Shown one piece after another: positions 13,642 through 17,801 of a DNA stretch of 17,801 nucleotides. Made by a program: the position numbers and the translations under genes. The stretch lies in contig CBEWDL010000063.1 of the NCBI GenBank assembly GCA_965555375.1, forward strand, positions 1 to 17,801. The letters are read 5' to 3'. Within the stretch, counting starts at the first letter, position 1. Every line of letters begins with the position of its first letter. The notes beneath the pieces are model-generated. The model was not told the origin of the DNA. It ran no database searches and saw only the letters and a program-made list of their open reading frames with translations. The stretch comes from CBDVBL01 sp965555375 (GTDB lineage Bacteria > Zixibacteria > MSB-5A5 > UBA10806).

Positions 13642-14520
13642 ATGAAAAACGCTGTGATTTTCAATCCTATCAGCGGTCGGGGGCGATCGCTGGATATACT
13701 GCCGAAGGTCATGACGTGGGCCGGAAAACAGAAAGTCGAATTTGAATTTTTCTCCACAACCGGGCCGGGGGATGGCGTCAGGCTGGCCAAGCTGTGCAAG
13801 TTCAGACGGTTCGAGAAGGTGGTAGTGATCGGTGGCGATGGCACGATCAACGAGGTGGGATCGGGGCTCATAGATTCTGACATTGTTATGGGGGTCATCC
13901 CCGGCGGCTCCGGCAACGATTTCTACAAGATGCTTGGCAACAACAGCCGTACAGAGAATGGTTTCAAGACCGCTTTTTTCGGCAGGCCGCATCCGGTCGA
14001 TGTCGGCCTGGTCAACGGGCGCACTTTCTTCAATGCGGTCGGAATCGGTTTCGATGCCGAGGTGGCCCTGAGAGCCAGCCGCTCGACCGGCATGTCAGGT
14101 ATGCTCGTATACCTGGCCGCCGTCTTCCAGTCGTGGCGGAACCTCAAGCCTGTTGAACTTGAAATAGAACTGGATAAGCACGAGTTTGCTGCCAATGCCA
14201 CGCTGGTCTGTATCGGCAACGGGCGAAGCTCCGGCGGCGGGTTTTATCTGACACCCCAGGCCCGTTTCGATGACGGCCTGTTCGATATCTGCCTGATCGA
14301 GGCCGTTCCGAAAAGTAAAATTTTAACCTACCTTCCCCGGACGCTCAACGGGTCACATGTCCGGCTGCCGGGAGTAAAGATTTACAGGAGCAAAAAAATA
14401 GTCATCAATTCATACCGGAAATTCCCGGTGCATATCGATGGTGAGCCGCTAACTGAGCCGATCGGCCTGGCGGAGTTCACCATGGAATCGAAAAAATTGA
14501 AAGTAGCGGTTGCTGGATAG
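13642..14520 (+). CDS. Diacylglycerol/lipid kinase family protein (YegS/BmrU type)
   Basis: 292 residues, the normal length for YegS/Rv2252/BmrU-type lipid kinases. N-terminal DAGK catalytic domain: FNPISGRG (7-14), VVIGGDGTINEV (61-72) with the GGDGT ATP-binding loop, and IPGGSGNDF (86-94). The beta-sandwich C-terminal half contains GIGFDAEV, GGGFYLTPQARFDDGLFD and the late HIDGEP. Expected reaction: ATP-dependent phosphorylation of diacylglycerol or a related lipid at the inner membrane; a second lipid-phosphate enzyme (PAP2) is elsewhere in the window but not adjacent. No Shine-Dalgarno before ATG 13642. The next gene begins 2 nt after the TAG stop. Confidence 0.93.
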   Translation: MKNAVIFNPISGRGRSLDILPKVMTWAGKQKVEFEFFSTTGPGDGVRLAKLCKFRRFEKVVVIGGDGTINEVGSGLIDSDIVMGVIPGGSGNDFYKMLGNNSRTENGFKTAFFGRPHPVDVGLVNGRTFFNAVGIGFDAEVALRASRSTGMSGMLVYLAAVFQSWRNLKPVELEIELDKHEFAANATLVCIGNGRSSGGGFYLTPQARFDDGLFDICLIEAVPKSKILTYLPRTLNGSHVRLPGVKIYRSKKIVINSYRKFPVHIDGEPLTEPIGLAEFTMESKKLKVAVAG

Positions 14521-14522
14521 TC

Positions 14523-15032
14523 ATGAAGATTAAACGGCTCTGGCAATTGACGCTGTCGGCCATACTGGTTTTAGCAATCGTTCCCCGGGGATATTGCCAG
14601 GCGCCGGATTCGGTCGAGGTCCGGAAAACGAATCCCACCGGCGCCCTCTTAAGATCGGCATTCGTTCCCGGATGGGGCCAGTTATATAATAGAAAATATA
14701 TCAAGGCCGTGATCTTTGCGGCCGGCGAGGGCTGGCTGGCCTACGGGATCTATGATGACTGGAAGGACGCCAACCGCCACGAGGACAATTTTAAATCAGC
14801 CATCGATGACCCGATATATCAGGCGGCGGAGTTCGAGAAATTCGAGGACGCTCGCGACAGTCGTAACCTGAAAATGTGGTTTATGGCTGCAGCCATCTTT
14901 TATTCCATGTTCGACGCCTATGTCGATGCCCAGTTATCCGATTTCGAGCAAGCCGATAAAGCATTCGAGGTCTATCTCGGCCCCGGCGAAATAAACGATT
15001 TTGAGGTGTCGCTAACGTTTTATATAGAATGA
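14523..15032 (+). CDS. DUF5683-type exported protein
   Basis: 169 residues. Signal peptide (MKIKRLWQLTLSAILVLAIVPRGYC, ending before QAPDS). Then the DUF5683 hallmark ALLRSAFVPGWGQLYNRKY (from 41), a following hydrophobic segment (KAVIFAAGEGWLAYGIY), a charged helix rich in Asp/Glu/Arg and the C-terminal MFDAYVDAQLSDFE (129-142). The family is common in Bacteroidetes and related FCB lineages; function unknown, envelope location likely. It starts 2 nt after the lipid-kinase stop and its own 3' end overlaps the next gene by 4 bp (ATGA), so it is the middle gene of a three-gene operon. Confidence 0.85.
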   Translation: MKIKRLWQLTLSAILVLAIVPRGYCQAPDSVEVRKTNPTGALLRSAFVPGWGQLYNRKYIKAVIFAAGEGWLAYGIYDDWKDANRHEDNFKSAIDDPIYQAAEFEKFEDARDSRNLKMWFMAAAIFYSMFDAYVDAQLSDFEQADKAFEVYLGPGEINDFEVSLTFYIE

Positions 15033-15622
15033 ACATCTCAGGCATCTCAGGAAGCCCCACCGGTGGGTCATCGACCGATATACTGGTTAATACTATCCTC
15101 GAAGGCGCCTCGGCCAATCATGTCAGGACGAGATTCGTTCGTTTAAATGACAAGAATATTCTGCCCTGTCAATCGTGCGGCAAAAGCCCCGAGCCTGACT
15201 ACTGTTTCTTCCACGACGACATGGACGCTCTTTATGGCCTGATGGAAAAATCCGAGGGGATAATTCTGGGCTCGCCGATCTATTTCGATTCGGTATCGGC
15301 CCAGACCAAACTGTTCATTGATCGCACCAACTGCCTGCGGCCGGTCGATTTTTCCATTGAAGATGAGACCGTATTCAAAAAGCCGTTGTTTAAGGGTAAG
15401 AAAGGTGGAATAGTGATCGTAGGTGGTGAGCAGGGGAGTTTCGATACCACCCTGCGAACTGCCAGGGGCTTTTTCATCTGGGCCGGGATAGATATTATCT
15501 TTGAATTAAGATATGTCGCTCCGGGCCTTCGGGCGGGAGAAGCAAGACATGATGAGGCGATCCTGAAAGAAGCCCGCCGGTGTGGAGAAAAACTTCTGGC
15601 GGCAATTCAAGGCAAAAAGTGA
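15029..15622 (+). CDS. Flavodoxin-family / NADPH-dependent FMN reductase-like protein (iron-sulfur flavoprotein-like)
   Basis: 197 residues with the flavodoxin fold signature: GSPTGGSSTD (8-17) for the FMN phosphate, GIILGSPIYFDSVSAQTK (77-94) and VIVGGEQGS. A cysteine cluster PCQSC...YC (Cys47, Cys50, Cys59) followed by DDMDAL lies where iron-sulfur flavoproteins carry their [4Fe-4S] ligands. Here only three Cys are seen and the spacing is C-X2-C-X8-C, so a cluster is uncertain. Role: cytoplasmic electron transfer or quinone/FMN reduction, typical of anaerobes. The start ATG overlaps the DUF5683 stop codon (ATGA), indicating coupled translation. The gene converges on the TPR-like pair with about 20 bp between. 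Confidence 0.87.
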   Translation: MNISGISGSPTGGSSTDILVNTILEGASANHVRTRFVRLNDKNILPCQSCGKSPEPDYCFFHDDMDALYGLMEKSEGIILGSPIYFDSVSAQTKLFIDRTNCLRPVDFSIEDETVFKKPLFKGKKGGIVIVGGEQGSFDTTLRTARGFFIWAGIDIIFELRYVAPGLRAGEARHDEAILKEARRCGEKLLAAIQGKK

Positions 15623-15641
15623 TGCTGTCTTCTCTCAGTCC

Positions 15642-16661
15642 TTAGCGGGACGATGAGCGTTTTTCCAGTTTCTCGATATACTCTCTGGTTTTCTTATAAG
15701 TCTTTTTATGCCGTTTGGCGATCTCCTCGGAGACATCGTATGACATCAGCCTTTCGAATTCCTGTCTCGCCTCCTCATGTTTGCCCATTCCGAACAGACA
15801 GACGCCCCTGCGATAACCGCAGAAGATGAGGTTATAAAAATTTTGTTCGCCGGCCGGCCGAAGGGATTCGATTAACTCACCGTAGTATCTCTCCGCATTG
15901 CGGAGATTTCCCCCGCGCCAGTAGGCGCCGCCCAGTATCCAGAGCGACCCACGGCCTCCGGATGTCTCCTCATAAAGCTGGCGGCCGACGCTAACGGCCC
16001 GGGATAACTGTTTTTCGTGTATGAGCGCCCAGGCCAGACCGAGCGCCGCAGGCTTGCTTGAGAATAATGAGCTATCTGCGGCCAGTTTTAGCTCCTCTAA
16101 CCCCTTGTCTCTGTTATCCGGCAAGAAAGGGATATACTTGCCGAGCTTGGCCGACGACCAGTAATGGTAATTGCCTATTCCGGTATAGGTATCGTAAAGA
16201 GTAGAGTCGATTTTCAGAGCTTTTGCGAACTTGCCCTTGGCTTTTAGCCCGTTGATGAGCGATTTCAGCCAGCTTTTTTTCTGACCATGCCAGGTGGCCT
16301 TGTAACCGTATGCCGAACCCAGATAGAAATATCCCCAGGGATCATCCGGGTTTTCATCGGTCCAATCCTTGAGAATCTTTATAGATGAGTCGATATGAGC
16401 CAGGAACGTTTTTCCTCGATCATACTCTTCAGCATCCAGCATTTCGGCATGCAGAATACTGGCATAAAGCAGATGATAAATCGGTTGTCCCGGAATCGTA
16501 TCGTTTAATTGATCGCAATTGCCATACGCTTGCTGGAAACGGTCGGTAAAAATATAATCAACGGTTTCGGATAATATTGTTAACTGTTCGGGGGACGGTC
16601 TTAACGTGGCCGACCAGCAAGAGGCTGTAAGCCACATACAAATAGGCAAGATTCGGATCAT
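15642..16661 (-). CDS. Exported TPR-like protein, paralogue A of a tandem pair
   Basis: 339 residues. N-terminal export signal (MIRILPICMWLTASCWSA; Cys15 may make it a lipoprotein). The rest is all-helical with TPR-like repeats: WGYFYLGSAYGYKA (109-122), KAKGKFAKALKIDSTLYDTY (140-159), PAALGLAWALIHEKQLSRAV, YNLIFCGYRRGVCLFGMGK, plus a Lys/Arg-rich C-terminal helix. A diagnostic block, GNYHYWSSAK (163-172) with PFLPDNRDKG (178-187), is shared with paralogue B. Function unknown; probably a periplasmic or outer-membrane scaffold. The ATG overlaps the stop of paralogue B by 4 bp, so the two are co-transcribed and translationally coupled. Confidence 0.8.
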   Translation of the reverse strand: MIRILPICMWLTASCWSATLRPSPEQLTILSETVDYIFTDRFQQAYGNCDQLNDTIPGQPIYHLLYASILHAEMLDAEEYDRGKTFLAHIDSSIKILKDWTDENPDDPWGYFYLGSAYGYKATWHGQKKSWLKSLINGLKAKGKFAKALKIDSTLYDTYTGIGNYHYWSSAKLGKYIPFLPDNRDKGLEELKLAADSSLFSSKPAALGLAWALIHEKQLSRAVSVGRQLYEETSGGRGSLWILGGAYWRGGNLRNAERYYGELIESLRPAGEQNFYNLIFCGYRRGVCLFGMGKHEEARQEFERLMSYDVSEEIAKRHKKTYKKTREYIEKLEKRSSSR

Positions 16662-17707
16662 TTTTGCGCTGCCAGAATCTTTTGCTGCACAGAACGCAGT
16701 AAAGGCCCTACTTTTTTCAGGGCCTCCTCGATATCTTTCCTGCCGGACAGGCTCTCGGCCATGAGGGAGGCGGTCAAAAGATGATTTATAGCCTTCCGGT
16801 AATTTCCAAGTTCAGATTGACATAGTCCGATAAAATAGCGGCATTCCATTTCACCGGCCGGGTCGTAATACGGCGATCTCAAGTAAACCGAGAGGATAGT
16901 TTCAAACGATTCCAGGGCTTTATCGAACTGCCCGACTTTCATATAGGCCTGACCAACCCAGTATAGCGAAAAAGGATCCTGCGGATTGAGTTGCTTAACT
17001 TCATGTTCCCAATGGCTTAGCACCTTATCGTATTTCTCGTAGTCGAAATAAATCCTTATTAACGCATATCGGCCCTCGTGCGATGCGAATTTTCCTTTAC
17101 GGATGCCTTTCCAGGTTTCCTCGATACCCTGATCCCTCTTATCTGAGAAGAATGGCAACCACCACAAGATCTTGGTCTTGGCGCTGCGCCAGTAATCATA
17201 AGTGCCAAACCCGAAATAGATATCCCTATACGAGCTGTCGGCTTCAAGCGCTTTTCCCAGAAGACTTCGACCCTTAAGACCATCCTTGAACGCACCCCAC
17301 CAGTCGCCGTTAAACGATCTAAATATCCCCCTGTAACCGACAGCCCCCCCGTAGTAAAATAGATCCTCAGCAGTGGCCTGCCCGCTTTTTTCCTTGCGCT
17401 TTCCTATTTCAATAGCCCTGTCCACATGTTCATGGAAATCATCTTTATACGAAAAATTTCTGTAATCAGAAGTCAGGTTGGAATAAGTCGCCGCCACGAA
17501 AAAATAGCCGCGGGGCGATGTTGTATCAGCCTGGATAACCTCGCCAAAAATTGCCAGGGCGGAGTCAAATTCCTCTGCATCGACTTGCACAATGGCTGTC
17601 CAGATCAGGCTGTCGATAGGATCGTAGACGTAGTCGGGATTGTAACCGGGCTGGCAAAAAGTAGTTGAGCAAAAAAGCAGGATTATGCCGCAAACTCGCT
17701 CGATCAT
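16658..17707 (-). CDS. Exported TPR-like protein, paralogue B of a tandem pair
   Basis: 349 residues from ATG 17707, chosen because it starts a clean signal peptide (MIERVCGIILLFCSTTFCQ); the frame is open upstream to a TTG at 17767, which would bury that signal. Helical repeats follow, including EEFDSALAIFGEVIQADTTS (45-64), DPFSLYWVGQAYMKVGQFDKALESFETIL (partly canonical TPR) and a final helix. The shared block reads GTYDYWRSAK (168-177) and LPFFSDKRDQG (184-194), aligned without large gaps to paralogue A. First gene of the pair on the minus strand. No good Shine-Dalgarno before ATG 17707. Function unknown; export is well supported by the signal peptide. Confidence 0.78.
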   Translation of the reverse strand: MIERVCGIILLFCSTTFCQPGYNPDYVYDPIDSLIWTAIVQVDAEEFDSALAIFGEVIQADTTSPRGYFFVAATYSNLTSDYRNFSYKDDFHEHVDRAIEIGKRKEKSGQATAEDLFYYGGAVGYRGIFRSFNGDWWGAFKDGLKGRSLLGKALEADSSYRDIYFGFGTYDYWRSAKTKILWWLPFFSDKRDQGIEETWKGIRKGKFASHEGRYALIRIYFDYEKYDKVLSHWEHEVKQLNPQDPFSLYWVGQAYMKVGQFDKALESFETILSVYLRSPYYDPAGEMECRYFIGLCQSELGNYRKAINHLLTASLMAESLSGRKDIEEALKKVGPLLRSVQQKILAAQK

Positions 17708-17801
17708 AAGCCCGAAATAAAACCGCTGTTCAGCTTTTGTGCAAGCGATTTTAATTGAATCAATCAATTAAATTCAATCGTGAAAATGACGAATAATATC
17801 A

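Noticed and set aside
1..17801. tRNA or rRNA genes
   Set aside because: No cloverleaf, TTCGA-type T-loop with acceptor stem, or rRNA core sequence was recognised on either strand.

Overview
The window looks like a chromosomal stretch from an uncultured, anaerobic or microaerophilic Gram-negative bacterium of the FCB / candidate-phylum type (Zixibacteria- or KSB1-like). This is an inference. It rests on a secreted Asp-box protein whose C-terminus carries the YPNPFN-type FlgD/T9SS-like sorting domain typical of those lineages, a DUF5683 protein, a rubrerythrin-like protein, a multiheme c-type cytochrome, and many exported TPR/M23/CsgG-like proteins. There is no rRNA, tRNA, CRISPR array, transposase or phage gene.

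Layout. (1) 1-465: 3' end of a ferritin-like/rubrerythrin gene on +. (2) 3130-496, minus strand: compact operon of PAP2 phosphatase, macro-domain protein, UbiA/MenA-type prenyltransferase and CPBP membrane protease, with a good promoter at 3151-3179. (3) 3300-3772: a broken SnoaL/NTF2-like lipoprotein gene with a frameshift and an in-frame amber codon. (4) 4895-3972, minus: exported protein with ten CXXCH motifs. (5) 11618-5223, minus: a long gene train of Memo-AMMECR1 fusion, M23 endopeptidase, CsgG/TolB-N-like + Big_5 protein, DprA, an 80-aa unknown, YigZ and a PfkB kinase. It has a consensus promoter in front of the first gene and a second, apparently leaderless, promoter inside the train. 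(6) 11619-12031: a repeat-rich intergenic region with a 66-bp direct repeat enclosing a nested inverted-repeat element. (7) 12032-13516, plus: secreted six-Asp-box protein, ending inside a second twin-hairpin element. (8) 13642-15622, plus: diacylglycerol-kinase-like lipid kinase, DUF5683 protein and flavodoxin-family reductase, closely packed. (9) 17707-15642, minus: a tandem pair of paralogous exported TPR-like proteins overlapping by 4 bp.

Themes. Membrane lipid and isoprenoid handling (PAP2, UbiA, lipid kinase), envelope proteins and anaerobic redox dominate. Most genes are ordinary. The points worth a second look are the twin-hairpin elements on both sides of the Asp-box gene, an exported Memo-AMMECR1 fusion beside an M23 peptidase, promoters placed directly on start codons, several non-ATG starts with strong Shine-Dalgarno sequences including a possible CTG start, the decaheme protein with an overlapping ferredoxin-like cysteine pattern, and the undescribed TPR-like paralogue pair. 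I do not see a clear-cut new defence or mobile system.
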